Shown here: piece after piece, positions 10,912 through 23,713 of the stretch | Layout: the number at the start of each line of letters is the position of its first letter | Position numbering within the stretch: the first letter of the stretch is position 1 | Made by a program: the position numbers and the translations under genes | Notes under the pieces: model-generated | Told to the model about the DNA's origin: nothing | Database searches by the model: none | Seen by the model: the letters and a program-made list of their open reading frames with translations, nothing else | Assembly (NCBI GenBank): GCA_000310025.1 | Contig: FN649737.1 | Location: forward strand, 1,619,441 to 1,683,440 | Reading direction: 5' to 3' | DNA from: Ectocarpus siliculosus | Lineage: Eukaryota > Sar > Phaeophyceae > Ectocarpales > Ectocarpaceae | DNA length: 64,000 nucleotides

Positions 10912-13299
10912 CATCTCTAAAAGTCTCTCTTTTTTTAAGGAAACAGCCAGCGTTTGTGCGTGCCGGTCGTGTCGGGTTGGATTTTCTCTCGGGAGAGTTA
11001 CTCCATCTCGTAACGATGTCTGCGTCCGTTGTAGTGGATAGTGCGCGGACGAATCATGTGTTTCTTTTTGTGCGGTGGTCGTGGTGCATGCCGTACTGCT
11101 AAATGCATGCACCCGACAATTGCAGGTCATCCATGTGTACGTGTTGTAGTACTCTAGCTGCTCGGTCCGAGAAGGCATCGATGCAACAAGAAACATCAAC
11201 AAGTTCCATTGTGCACCGCCGCATTCGTGTATGAATACTTGTTCGGTGTTGTCGGTGTTTTGAGATGCCTTCATGCACGTAACCCCCGACTTTTGAAATC
11301 CGGCCAAGTATTGCCGACGTTGATTGGCCAGGGTTCATTCGAACGTTGGGACCAAACAGCAGTTGATCGTGCCTTGGAGAGCGTTGTGATTGAATGCACA
11401 TTTGTTGAATGAAACCGCCGTATTTGTTATGGCAAGTAGAGGTCATTTGGGTGGAGGACTACACACTGCGTTTGGTAACATTCGCGTGCGGCCAGACTGG
11501 GGCATGTGTTGGCTTCACCACCGGGTGTTTAGCCGGTAGATATTGTCGCTGCTTTCGGGTACCCGTTCCCATTTTTGTTGCCTACAGGAGACTAGATGTG
11601 CTCTGGTGGATTCTGTATAAAACGATGGCACGTTATCTCTCGATGGATCTTGCGTAGGGTATATACGTGGCCATCGCTGTAGCGCCAACGGCAATATGCT
11701 TGTTGTCTTGTGTTGGGCGCCTTGTCGCGCGTTCTTTTTGTTTCCGACGCAGGGCAGCTCAGGTGGTTTTCGTTCTTTGAATTGTCCCACTGTTGCGACC
11801 GACGTTTCTTTTACGTGTTCCGTTGACTGTTTGTTTTCTGTGTTTGTGGCTCTATCACTAGCATCGACCGTATGCGTGTGTGCTAGAACCGCCGAGAATG
11901 CGTTCTTGGGGAGGGGGTCAAGTCGTACCATTCCTCGGATGTGGTTGAGACAAAAGCATGGCCTAAGGGGTTGATTGCCTCAGCCCAATCACACCTAAAC
12001 AACTTTTGGTTGCTATGTTGCCCCCCATCGTTTCGGTCTGACTCGAGGACTCCACGGCATCAACCGAGGGCAACATGAGGGGGGGCACAGGCTCTACAAG
12101 CATTAACAAAGCCAACCCCAAATGTGGCCCATCCAAACATATTTTGCACAACCGAGGTTGCCAGCATCGGACGTGCAGTACCGGTAGCATACGGACACCG
12201 ACCGGCGCAGCGATAGGCGGCAGTTCCCACTGTGTTCTCACGCGTTGTTTTGCGGAGGGTATAGGCAGTGCGGAAGTAACTGCAGTTTCCGTTCTCTCGG
12301 AAAGGGCAAAAAATACTTCAGAATCTCCCCTGCCAAGCACGCTTCCCCGACGAACGATTTTCATGTGTTCGCTATCCTCTGTGCAAGCACAGCCTTCGTA
12401 TCCAGTCCCCACGTGCCAGATCGTACCAGCTCCCTTTGATAGGAACGTTTTCAACCATGCCAAAACATACACACTACGTCGACTCTCTCGTATCCTGGAC
12501 TCTATCGCAAGTAACACGTTTATCTTGGGCACGCAAGCGCCATATCGGCCTACACCCCTGGGTGCCTTCTTCACACATACCATCGGCTTGGTAACCTCCG
12601 TGAAACAGGTCTTGCGCTCGTGACGACACAAAGTAGATGATCTGAACCAAGCACCCACAATTATCGGCCTTTTTATCCAAGACATTCTCGAAAAACTGAA
12701 ACCAAACCAATCATTCGGAAGCAATTCCATCCTCTGGCGTGCGTACCACGATTGTAGGAAGACTACAACACGCTTGACATGCCTTGTACGACTATCCATA
12801 TACCGCGGGCATTTTTCGCACGTGAAGACATCGGCACGTGCAAAAGGGTGAGCACGGAGGGCTCAAGTTTGCCCCCCAACGGTTTTGGATGCAGCTCACC
12901 CCGTTCATGCGTCATATACCCCATCATAAAATCGAGCCAGCCCCAACGCGTGCTTCGCTGGGCGAACCCACCAACGACGCGCTCGGCGACTCGGTCCCCG
13001 CTCTGTAGGGACGCGGGGGGTAATGGTCCGAAGGAGCCAGCCGTTGGCCGCACAGCCACTCGTCAGAATAGCGGGCCTGTCAGTCGACATCATGTCGCCC
13101 GGCGTGTCGTTGAACAGTTGGCCAATGCGCGACACTCGCGCTTGCAGACCACGACAACAAGCCTAGCCGTCAGCGCGTCCCTCGAAAGCTGTTCTTTGGC
13201 CGTCGAAACGCCCGCAACAGGCTTGGGGGTACTCGTCACCATTTACCAATGGTTAGATGGTGCTATCGGTGACAGTAAAATGGGTCCTCGTCCCCAGGT
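10912..13299. other. Region downstream of the kinase gene; no recognised gene
   Basis: This includes the presumed 3' UTR of the minus-strand kinase. A 278-codon open frame on the minus strand (11963-12799) is the longest in the window, but it shows no domain, transmembrane pattern or splice context and lies 0.5 kb past the kinase stop. It is more likely read-through of UTR or old mobile DNA than a gene. Confidence 0.4.
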
Positions 13300-16200
13300 T
13301 TAGAGCCGTCGCATCATCTCTGAGAACTCGTCGAAGCTAATCTGCCCATCGTGGTCCATGTCGATGTCTTCAAGCATTGTCCGTGCGCAGTCCTCGGATC
13401 CCAACGCCTGTTGCCGTAGGAATGAGATGTTGACGGTGAGGATGACACATCTGCCGCATGGATATTCATATCGTTGAACATTCCCTTTGACCCAAGAGGG
13501 AATGAAGGCTGACAAATACTCATCGGGGTGGTGGCCATTCTCTCGTTCTGAAGTTGACAGTTTGTAAGCCTGGAGGTCCTTTTGTGGCACAAGTCCTGGC
13601 AAGCCATGTTTTAATAAGTCAAACGCGTGTTGACGCGGTGACACAGTACAGCCGATTTTTCCTCGTGTGCACCACAGGGCTGGTCAACACGGAGACCGCA
13701 CTCTCGACGCGTGAGATGCAAGAGCCTTGGCACTCCAGACGTGCTTCCGCTGTCGGGATACGCTCTCGGCAGGCAGACAACATGAAACAAGCAAACGACA
13801 GAACATCCTCCGCAAGAAGTACACGTTTGAAGGACAGCAACGGCCGAGTCCTAAAAGCACAGAGACAACACCATAGCATACTAGCCACATACCTTCGGGA
13901 AACCTTCGGGGGTACTGGAAACAGGGAGGGGTGGTTTGCCCAAATGATGCGTAAGGATGCTACGGGCCCAGCATGACGAATAGGCCAAACGTGAACCGAA
14001 GGTGGGCAAACAAGTACCCTACCTAGCCCAACATCCTAATGTTTCGTTTCCGACACAGGAATTCTACGAGTGGTGGCAGGAGAGTCAACTTTGATCGTGG
14101 AAGAGTCAACTAGTTGCATCGGTGGCATGGCGCAAGATCGATACGGAGTTTGATATCTCACCTCCATCAGGTCTGATTTGTTGATGCTTCCCGTCCCCTG
14201 CAAATCGAAGTGGTCGAAGGCCTTTCTCAAGTTTTCTCGACGAAGAAAGATTCCCTGGGAGCAGCAGAACAGTACGGTTTGGTTTTGCCTTCGGTTAAAC
14301 CGAGGGTGCGGCTAGCCATCCCAGCCGCGCCTTGCTGCAGGCGTTGTGCGCAGTGACGGGCACGGAAGGTTGATGCGGAACGCTCGTTGTGCACGGCTTC
14401 CCGCAAGAGCGGGGGTGGGAACTCCTTACATTCTAGTACTCCAGGAACGCAACAACCTGGTCTAGATGTAGAATGGCAGTGACGGTAGAAGATGATTGGC
14501 CGGACTGACCCCTCCCTCTCCCGCATGCAAGCGTTGGCCGGAAGCGCGAACTCGCGTAAGGCAGTGCGCAGGGATGGAATGAAGCTAATACCAAGGAAAT
14601 ATCAACATCGGGTCGTTTGTTGTGGGTGGATGTACTTGAGGTTTCCAAGCCCTCGATGCTGCATCTCGTACGAGGTACAGTCCACATCATGAGGACCCGA
14701 CAAGAACAGGTTTCTTTCTCGCCATGTGATTGGGTGTGCTACGTCATTACATGAATCTACCGTTTTGTGGGTTTTCGAGAACACCGGAGCCGCTTGTGAA
14801 GTGTCGATATCCATGTTCTGCGCCCCACTCCCACTATCTACCACAACAACACAATCAATCGCTACCAGCTCCTACCGCCGCTGCTTCTCTCGTTACTACT
14901 CCAACTACGGCGGCGTACCTTTTCCATCGTGGCAGCAAGGAAATTTCGGTAGTCCAATTTCTTGTCCATGGAGTTGAGCAACTCCAGCACCTCTGCCTGC
15001 ATCCCCACCATTCCTTCCGAAGCAATCACCTGTTGATGACATCATCACAGGAGGCGAGGGAAACGGAGAGAGGGGGGGCGGGAAGAACATTTGAAGTAAT
15101 CACAAACAGAAGCAATAAATGTTCCAGAGAACATGACTTCAGCAATTGTGGCGAACTTAGGAGTGCCGCGGCCGATGGGTGGTATCGTTACTCCCGGCCC
15201 CGTCGGAACAGCCAAGAAATGAGCACGCGTCTGTGCGGATTTTCTTCGAAAGTGGTAAATGTTTCGAGAAGCTGAAACGACGGTTACCGTGGAAGTACCT
15301 TCTCAATCTTTCGGGATAGATGCAATTTCTAGCAGATGCTGGATAGGGCTCCGGCAAATTCTCTGTATACAGTAAACTAAACAGCTGCAACAACCATGCG
15401 ACGACGACCACAACAACAATCATAACGACCACAAACAGCAACAGCAGTATGAGGAAGAAACGCAAAAGCAACGACACCGGTTGCGAGGACAACCGCCAGC
15501 ACTGCCACCACACTACCAAACAATCTCAAGAACAACAAGGCCTCCTACTGTGTATGGTCTCAAGAGGAGCGCCAAGTGGAGTCCCTTCACTTGAACCGAT
15601 GAGAGGCACCTTCCTAGAAGTTCTATTATAGTCAAAATCTCTACCGAAGGAAACGCATGTGACAGACAGTCAACGAACCATGTTCGATCGGAGGGGCTCA
15701 CTCAAGCGCGACGTAAGGATGATAGATAATTGAGACAAAAAAAAAAACGTTACAGTAGGAAATAGCATCACCTGCTGGAGCTCGTCCACCGTGATTTCTC
15801 CATCCCCGTTCAAATCCAAAGAGTTGAAAACCTTGCGAAGGTGACCCTCATCCGCGCCCCCAACATCCTGCCGCAGACAAGCAGCAGGCATGCGCAGACG
15901 GTGTTGGTGTGAAAGGTATCTATCGGCCAGTAGTATCCATAGCAGCATCTACGTGCAGATTGTGTTGGTGTGGAGGTGTCTGGCTAGTCCCTAGCACTGC
16001 ATAGCACAGCAGCAGCACACCTTCGACGAAAACATGAGTAGTAGTGGACGAATACGAATGTGGCCAAAGCAGAGCCATACACCATCGTTGGCGCAGTGCA
16101 AGACTAGTCGTGGGAGGGTTTCCCACGGGTGGATTGATGGGTGCTCCTACCGATCTTACCTCTGCGATGACGTTGAGGGCGATCTTCTTGAGGGCATTGG

Positions 16201-19200
16201 CGCCGGCAAACCTTCGCAGCCGATGGTTCAATCGTAATGCGCTATCCCGCAACGTTTGAGCCGCCGCATCGCCGCTCATTACCTGAAGAAAAGCAAAGAA
16301 ACACCTTACGCTTGACATGAAAAGAGAGTACTCGCCCCAAAAAACTCGAAATAAACGAATCGCTGCCCTAGGAAGACCCAACCCAAAAGCCATGAAACCA
16401 TGGTCGGGCAAGAGAGGCAGATTCCATAGCTTCAACTGGAAGCTCGAAGCTGAGATAACAATAGATAACAATGGTACCTATGAGAGGCGATGATGGTTAA
16501 ATACTCCTTCAATTTTCAAAAACCGTCATACACGTCATCCTGCCCAGACCAAGCACGAGAGGCAATGCACTAGACACAGAACACGGCGCCTGCAGAGCTG
16601 CCTCGTCACCGTATTCGCGCGGCAAAACAGATTCGCGCCGCACGCCTCCTCTGGTCACCTTTTCGAACCACGGGTGGACGAGCGCCTGACTTGCGGTCAG
16701 ACGTGCCGTGGGGTCCTTGACGAGCAGCTTCCTGATGAGGTCCCTGAAAGGACACGCACGGTACGGTTGATCGGTCACACAAGCGCGGGGAACGCTGTCC
16801 GTGGTTTCGACATCCACCAGCACACTTAGTATCTGGCTACTGCTGCAGCAAACGTGTAAGAATGTTCGTCACAGGATCCTTTCGTCGGAGACCTCGTCTG
16901 ATACTTCGTCCAAGACTGAGATTTCGTCGGAGATTTCGTCGGAGATCTCGTCGGAGATTGTTCGTTGGCGATCTCATCGGAGACTTGGTAGAAATCGTCC
17001 GAGAATCGCCGGAGGATGAGATTTCGTCGGAGACTGCGTCGGACACTTCGTCGGACACCTTTTCGGGTCGCCACGTCCATTTTCGAGAGAGATCCGGTAC
17101 GTCGGACGTTGCTCATTGTCTTGTGCTCTTCCCGCCCCCGGGCTAAGGCCCTATTCGCAGCTTTGCGGTGCCACAGATGAGACCAGCACCATTTCCGCGA
17201 CAACGCATGCCTTCGAAGCAGCACACGAAGGTTGCGTCTAAATCCTCGAATCCGACTCTCGGTTCATGATATGTTGAGTTCCTCCTAACGCTAGAAAAGG
17301 CGGAAATCCGACGGACGACTTTTGGTTCTACTTCTGCACCCTCATCGTCGCACGGTAGGACAGAAGTCCCCTTCTCACTTGGCGTCGTCGGACACGCTAT
17401 CCCACTCGGGGCTGAGGAAGCGGTAGTCGACACGCTGCACGGCTTTGAAGATCTCGGCGTCGTTGGCGCCATGGAAGGGTGGGTAACCGCACAGGAGGAT
17501 GAACATGATCACCCCGATGGACCACAGGTCGCAGGCCTTGTCGTACTTCTTGGACAGAACTACGGTGCCAAAAACAAAACAAAAATAGGCAAAATATTAA
17601 CATTGCACAAGGTCATGGTAGTGGTGGGGCTTCGCGACCCACCGCTGCAAGCTGCATGGGTGCACTCGCCGCCCCAGCCACACGCGGGAAGCATGCAAGA
17701 CAAAGGGAAGCCAAGAGCGCTACATGCATCCGAGCAAAAAGTGGGTGACACACCAAACGGGTGGTACATACCCGTGTCAAAAGCTGGGTCAAACAACTTG
17801 ATGGTCCGCAGAGACCAGCGTGCGGCACACGCGTACTGGCAAATACATAGAAGCAAAACTCGGGGCGGGGTGGGCACGGTCGGACTCTGCTTCCGACCAC
17901 GGCGTAAAAAAGGTAAGCTAAAAGGGCATATTGTGGGCTGGTACCATTGTGTGCGTACAGTCACAGGCTTGTTTCTGCCACAGCTACAACGCCAAGGGAG
18001 ACGAACATGTAAAAAATTACTTGCCACAGCTACAATGTCAAAGGAGACAAACGTGAAACACTACTCGATAGTTGCAACCGCCGTCCGATTGTTTGTGAGG
18101 CAGATGACCGTCCAGACACCCAATGGAAAAGATAGATGAAACGTTTTTCGCGGGGCTGGGGGGCTAGATCAGGATCATATTGGCGTCACGGGCTTATGCA
18201 CGCGTGCGCACATCCGGATATATTCATGCGTTGGTGCTCTGGATATTTCGGACCGTTGGAATCTATGTCACCTCTGCTAGGTAGTTGTGCGACTTATGGT
18301 GCTGAAAGAAAGTCGACCACCATGAGACGGCAACAACAGGGAAAAGCGCGGCTACTAGCTGGCAGGTTGAAGAACAGGCACAGCAGCTTCGAAAGCATAC
18401 GTGCGTTCGCTGTGTACAGTGTGATGTGGGCAGTACTGCGTGGGACGCGTTCGAACTTAGCCTAGGGCACGAGCTTCGAGCTTTGCTTCGGGAATTCTGA
18501 CTAGCCGACCTTCGGGCGCAATGTAGTACGGCGTCCCAACCCTGGTTGTCATCGCCTCGGACCCGTCCTCAAACCTGGACAGACCGAAGTCGATAATCTT
18601 CAGATCGGCCTATTCAGTACAGCACGATGCGGTTCCACAAGCACGGTTTGGGTGGTTAAAGGCATGTTCGGTGCAGCTGGTTGGATCGAGCATCTATGCC
18701 CGTTCGAGAGGATTGGTGTGTGCCATTGAAATGTGCGTAGTTATCCAACACACGCATGACATTTCATGCAGCAGTAGTGACGCGATGATACTGTAAACAA
18801 TGGCACAGAGTTACGGTGCCTGAGGCACGGTCACTTGAAATTCGTCGCAACCGCCAAGTAGCCACAGCAGTGTCGACAAAACGGTGTGTCTCGGTCGGTC
18901 TAATGCGGTGCACCAAGCGCACCGACCTAGCGTGAGGTCGTCTCGAGGACGTCAAGGCTCCCGCAGTGACAGAGCGATCACTCACACCCTGGTTGTGTAG
19001 CCGGTAGCTGGGGGGGGGGGGGGGGACTCCTAATCGTGGATGCCGTAATCGTTAGAACATTGACCTCCCATCCCTACAAAACCGAGACGGAGCACGCCGG
19101 GTTCTCACCGGACCAGGCTCTCACATCACCAAGCGCGAAGCGCCGTGAGGTATTCGGCGAGTCGCACGAAGGGTGCGCTGCATCCTGCTAACGGTGTTCG

Positions 19201-22200
19201 GCATCTTGTGCTTACTTCCTTGCGTACGAATGACAGCTGCGTATGACATAATTTATTTTCTGGTGCTTTCACTTCCGGAGACAGTTGTAAGCACTGCTGT
19301 GTAACTGCCTCGAGGGTGTTTGACCATTTTAACACAACGTGGTGCGATCATCCCCCTTGCGCGGAGTGAGGCTTCTCAACCCCGCACAACATGATCTACT
19401 CGACCACCATTATGGTCACCGTAAAAAAAAAAACAGAGGTAAAAAAAAAACGGTAACCTGGTTGCCGAGTTCACGAAGTGAATTGGCTTATTTTACAACG
19501 TCGTTGCCAAGCGACGAAAACCCAATCCCGATGGCAAACACCGGGGGGGTGGGGGGGTTTGTTTTACAACGTCGTTGCCAAGCGACGAAAACCCAACCTC
19601 GATGGCAAAACACACGGGGGGGGCGGCTTGTTTTACAACGTCGCTGCCAAGCGACGAAAACCCAACCCCGATGGCAAACACCGGGGGCGGGGGAGCTGGG
19701 GGGGGGGGAAATCGGGTTAAGCTCAAATTTCGATCGTGTCCTGTCCAAGGAATTCCACTTGTACTGTACGTGCGGTAATCAACAGTGACATCGGTGTGAA
19801 AACACCTGTAGAAATTTGAAGAGGGAAGCGAAAACGTAGTGCAAGCCATCCAGGGAAGAACACTCTTTGGCTTGCTATGGATCCCTTTACCCCCCCCGGT
19901 AAGGGATTGCTTTGTAACGTATCATTTTGACAGAGGCAAAACGGTGTCACACTTGGTCACTGAGTAAATTTAGAAAGAAAACACATGCGAACCTGGTCGT
20001 CCTTCGTCTTGAACAGGAAGTTCTCTGGCTTGAGATCTCGATGGCATATGTTGTGCTCGTTGTGGCAATACTCGATCGCCCTGTGGCGCCACCCAAAACG
20101 CACGGTAGCACGCAACAAGCGCCATCGGGCGTCTTCTTTCAGGTACCAACGCTCGACCAATGAAGCAATGAAAGTGCAGTGCAAATGAAGCAATGCTCAT
20201 GAGCTTCCACAGGTACTCTCTCTCAAGCACAATGGCTTGTGGGCAACACACCCTACCTAACCCGGCAAGCACAACGGGAGGGGCTCTCTGTGAGATTAGG
20301 TGTTTTCGCCTTAGAATAATATCCGAATGGGGAGAATTAGTGTATAAATAATGGACATCGCCCAGAAGGCCGTGTCAGAAATAGATAGACATAGGTAGCG
20401 CTATAACAGACGAAGAGAGTACCTCAAGGCGATGCCTAGGGGATCAACTCCCGGTCGGGAACACCATATTGTAGGAAACAAGGCGGTTAACGGTATTTAT
20501 TCCCTCTACTGTACTGCATCTGCCCAAAATCTCTCGTTCATACCCAATGATCTTGATAACGATGTTGGCAGCATCCCGTTCGCTGTAGTGGCCCTCCTGC
20601 GACTCCGTCTTCAGAATTATCCGATCGAACAGTTCCCCCCCCGTGCACAGTTCAGTCACCTGGGAAATAACGACCATCACACGAGAGTTCCTCAATCGAG
20701 CCGCCCTTGGCTTTTCAGGAGCACGAGTTGATCATGAATTGGCAGCCTGCTCGATACTTGAGCAAGGTAACTCGCGCGCTGTCGTATGAAGCTTTAGCTA
20801 GACCCAGCCTACGGAGTAGAAAGAAAGCCCCACCATCTGTACACGGCTATATACCAGCCAGCGTGAAACACGCGTGATGAACGGTTGTCGCCAGTTATGA
20901 AAAAGGCAATTTGTTCTGAACCATACTCTTGCTTGATTACTCGTGAGATTCGAGCCCGGTATTACGTTATGTCTCTGAAAGCTAAATGTTGCTACCTCTC
21001 GACACTCCTCGCGCCGTTCTCGTAGCCACAAGTACTTCAAACTTTCCGGCATGGAAATGCACGTTTGTTCTTGTTCCCCATTGTCTCCAACGAGTAAAGT
21101 TGCATCGGTGTGCTACTCTGCACCATCAAAGGGTGCGGCTGCAAACATTTTCGCCGTTCAGCCTACAGTCCAGTCCCCTTTTTTTTTTCTCACTAGATGC
21201 AAATTGACGTCGTCTTCGTAGACATCCTCGAGCCGAATCAAAGTAGGGTGGTCCACCGCCCGGAGGATTTCGATCTCTCTCTTCAGCAGAACCAATCGAG
21301 GCACCTGCGCGTGAAGGCGAATCGGAATTGTTATTTCACCGCGCTTCGTAGCGTCGAAGCGCTGTGGCTATGCGTGGTACAGCACAGTTGGTTTGCTATA
21401 CTGCCGCGCAGCGTTTGAGATATGATCTGGCTACGATGCTACATACGTGTCCATCTCGACTTCGAGGCTCACAAGTGAGTTGGTGCGTGTTGCAGCGGCG
21501 GAAGGGAGGAGGACACCAAGGGGTAACAAAGGGCTTACTTTGTTTCTTCGAACACACGTTCGGTCGGTGTAAACCATCGACCGTGCTGACTGCCGAGGAA
21601 TAGACTACATATGTGTTACTGCAACGTCAGCAACCCCCTCGGTAGTCATGATGCTGCGGCACGGCATCTCACCTGCCGAAAGGGATACCAATCTATTCGG
21701 CAGGCGACTTGGCACTGGAACCACGTTCAAGTGTTTCCGTCAGCGTTGGGTGTGACCGTGTGCTCGAGGAATTATGGAATGATGGACGAGGCCTACATAC
21801 TGCTGGTAGGAGATCTCTCCCCTACTGCTGCTGAAGGTCGGGTTCAACGCGAGCGGATACGCTCATCCTAGAGTGCGCTTTGTCAATGACTCGCGCCAGA
21901 ATACTATTTTACGACAGAGAAGCACCAACCCTGCGTATATCCCACCTTGCTCTTCTTGATGGTTTTAATGGCGAACTCTTCTCCAGTAGCTGTTGATCAC
22001 CGTAGCGAAACAAGCAAAAGGAAGACAAATGATCTCATACCGGGGGGTGCAGAGGGGACAAGAATGGGTTTCGCCGTAGCTGTGATTTCCGCGACGTTGC
22101 CGTTGTCATGCATGCACTGCCCACAACCGCCCGTTGTCCGAAGCCGAAACAGTGCCTCTTACAACGGACATGTGCATCGCAATGATGCTTGCCACGCAGC

Positions 22201-23713
22201 TGGTCTCCTTAACGGATCAAACAATGAAACACGACTCATCAGCATCTACCCTCGACGGTTAATCGCGGAACTAGACCATCCGACTAGTCAACGTTGACTC
22301 AGTGGTCTAATGGTTAAAGCGTTCTTACACAAGGTTCCACGCACGGGTTCGAATCCCAATCGGTCCACTTACACAAGAATCACCATTTGATTACCAAACA
22401 GCGGCGTCTGGCGAGGGGTCCGTCCCCGGAGATCTCTACGCTCAATCCCAGTGATTAAGCTTCTAACAGCCTCAAGCCCATGTGATCCGGCCGGGTGCTA
22501 ACGAGCTCAGCGCATATCTTTTAATCGCGGAACTAGACCATCCGGCTAGTCAGCCGCTGACTAGTCGGATGGTCTAGTTCAGCGANNNNNNNNNNNNNNN
22601 NNNNNNNNNNNNNNNNNNNNNNNNNNNNNNNNNNNNNNNNNNNNNNNNNNNNNNNNNNNNNNNNNNNNNNNNNNNNNNNNNNNNNTTGCTAGTTCCGCGA
22701 TTAACGGTAACTATACGAGGAACCTGCTTCAGGTTGTCGGCCAGAAATCGGCGATTCGTGCTTCGAACTTTCTTCAACCCAGTGTTGTTCATATGATCTT
22801 CGAGTTACAACTGTGGCAGAGGCAAGCTCCAGCACAAGTCCTGCATACAGCAGACTCTTCTTGGCTACAAAACCAGCACGACTACGTGTCATGTACTTCT
22901 TCAACTTGATTGTAGTATTTGGCATGGTCTGTTGGGTGCTGTTATCGGCAGCCTCCCACAATAGAGCTTCGATCCTTCTCTTCGCTAGTCTCTCGCTGTA
23001 CCTCGGCTAGTACAGGTTCGTACGACTCCATAGTGCCCGCTCCCAATCTCCTTGTCTCCGATCACGTATTTGCTGTTGACGTCCATAAGCTCCTTCGACG
23101 GGTATGAAAATATACGCCGATTGACGAGACGATCATTTACTTGCGATTCCACGGAGTTGCAGTTGGAGAAGCCCGACACTCTGATGTAAGATTTGTTGTT
23201 TGACCATGCGTACAACGCAACCCCTGGCGTCCATCATTTTCGCAGAGCTTGTGTTGTATACAGTCAGATACCTCTTGGCGACAACAGGTGGCGTCTGTAA
23301 GTTGATTTCGTACCTTGATAACGCCATTTCGAAACCCGGAGAGCACGCGCGTAGGCATCCCGAAGAAGTGATACCGCAAGATGAAAATAATACTCAGGGT
23401 GCACCGATTTCTACAACAACTGCTGACTCCTCACTCCTGCCTTCCCTTGGTCTCGCTGGCAGCAAATGCGGTTGCTGGATCGAGCTCTCGACGAAAACAG
23501 GCCTTTGGTGCCGTGTTAACTTGGGCAAGCCAACACGCGGCAAAAGCGAGGTGGTACGCCAAGTGCCTCTGATGACATAGTAGGGGTCAGTTGGTCTGAT
23601 CGTTGCCAACAGACGCTCTAAATCTGAAACGTGACGTAACTCGGAATTCGTGCAAGCTGTGTCAGGTACTTTTTTAGCCGGGGGTGGTCTCTTACCTCGG
23701 TGGCCATCATCAT
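13300..23713 (-). CDS. Calcium-dependent protein kinase (CDPK), 14 exons, ~454 aa
   Basis: Ser/Thr kinase fused to a calmodulin-like calcium sensor. Exons in transcription order: 23713-23696, 23092-23002, 21989-21946, 21304-21194, 20659-20544, 20080-19993, 18609-18510, 17559-17379, 16743-16659, 16282-16160, 15867-15772, 15029-14919, 14254-14162, 13407-13300; all phases agree. Residues: glycine loop GSGHYGVV (~22-29), ATP lysine K45 in FAIK, C-helix Glu in LLKREIEIL, hinge [12 protein letters not shown], catalytic HRDLKPEN with D142, DFG at 163-165, APE ending at 189, and HPWF closing the kinase lobe (~274). Residues 279-319 match the CDPK autoinhibitory junction ([11 protein letters not shown]). 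EF1 (337-348) and EF4 (435-446) have canonical loops; EF3 (405-416) is degenerate, and EF2 (~366-381) has lost about four loop residues. The first exon encodes MMMATE, so no N-myristoylation glycine and almost no variable domain. The start is the least certain part; ATG at 23086 is the alternative. Confidence 0.92.
16881..17062. repeat. Minisatellite of TTCGTCGGAGA-like units in a kinase intron
   Basis: About ten imperfect 10-12 bp units built on TTCGTCGGAGA and TCGTCGGACAC in the CDPK intron 16744-17378. Arg/Ser-rich open frames over it are repeat artefacts. Confidence 0.75.
19491..19705. repeat. Three tandem ~70-bp units in a kinase intron
   Basis: Three copies start at 19491, 19562 and 19631, each beginning TTTTACAACGTCG, continuing through GCCAAGCGACGAAAACCCAA and GATGGCAAA, and ending in a G-rich run. 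They lie in the CDPK intron 18610-19992. Units are contiguous rather than separated by unique spacers. Confidence 0.85.
22293..22368 (+). other. tRNA-like sequence with Pol III A and B boxes (probably a pseudogene or SINE head)
   Basis: A perfect B-box GGTTCGAATCC sits at about 22347-22357, with an A-box-like TGACTCAGTGG and TAATGGTTAAAGC upstream at normal tRNA spacing. The acceptor, D and T stems do not pair properly, so this is not called as a working tRNA and no anticodon is assigned. It sits inside the foldback element. Confidence 0.5.
22586..22685. other. Assembly gap (100 N)
   Basis: Exactly 100 unknown bases, the usual placeholder for a gap of unknown size. It abuts a 25-bp-arm palindrome and a repeated element end, so collapsed repeat sequence is the likely cause. 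It lies in an intron, so the kinase coding model is unaffected. Confidence 0.99.

Larger units (their letters stand above)
22257..22707. mobile_element. Foldback element with tRNA-like core and assembly gap, in a kinase intron
   Basis: The outer ends are inverted copies of TTAATCGCGGAACTAG (left from 22259, right ending near 22704). The left end is followed by GACCATCCGACTAGTCA and a tRNA-like segment. A second copy of the end sequence starts at about 22521 and runs straight into its own inverted copy, giving a near-perfect hairpin with 25-bp arms (22530-22554 and 22556-22580). The 100-base N run (22586-22685) starts just after the hairpin, as expected if the palindrome broke the assembly; its true length is unknown. 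The element lies in the CDPK intron 21990-23001. Confidence 0.7.

Noticed and set aside
16826-17224. Arg/Ser-rich minus ORF resembling an SR protein
   Set aside because: It is a reading of the TTCGTCGGAGA minisatellite in a kinase intron.
19491-19705. Three regular repeats that might suggest a CRISPR array
   Set aside because: Units are contiguous ~70-bp copies with no unique spacers, inside an intron of a eukaryotic kinase gene. It is a tandem repeat.
22293-22368. Functional tRNA gene
   Set aside because: The B-box is perfect, but acceptor, D and T stems do not pair, and no anticodon arm can be drawn.
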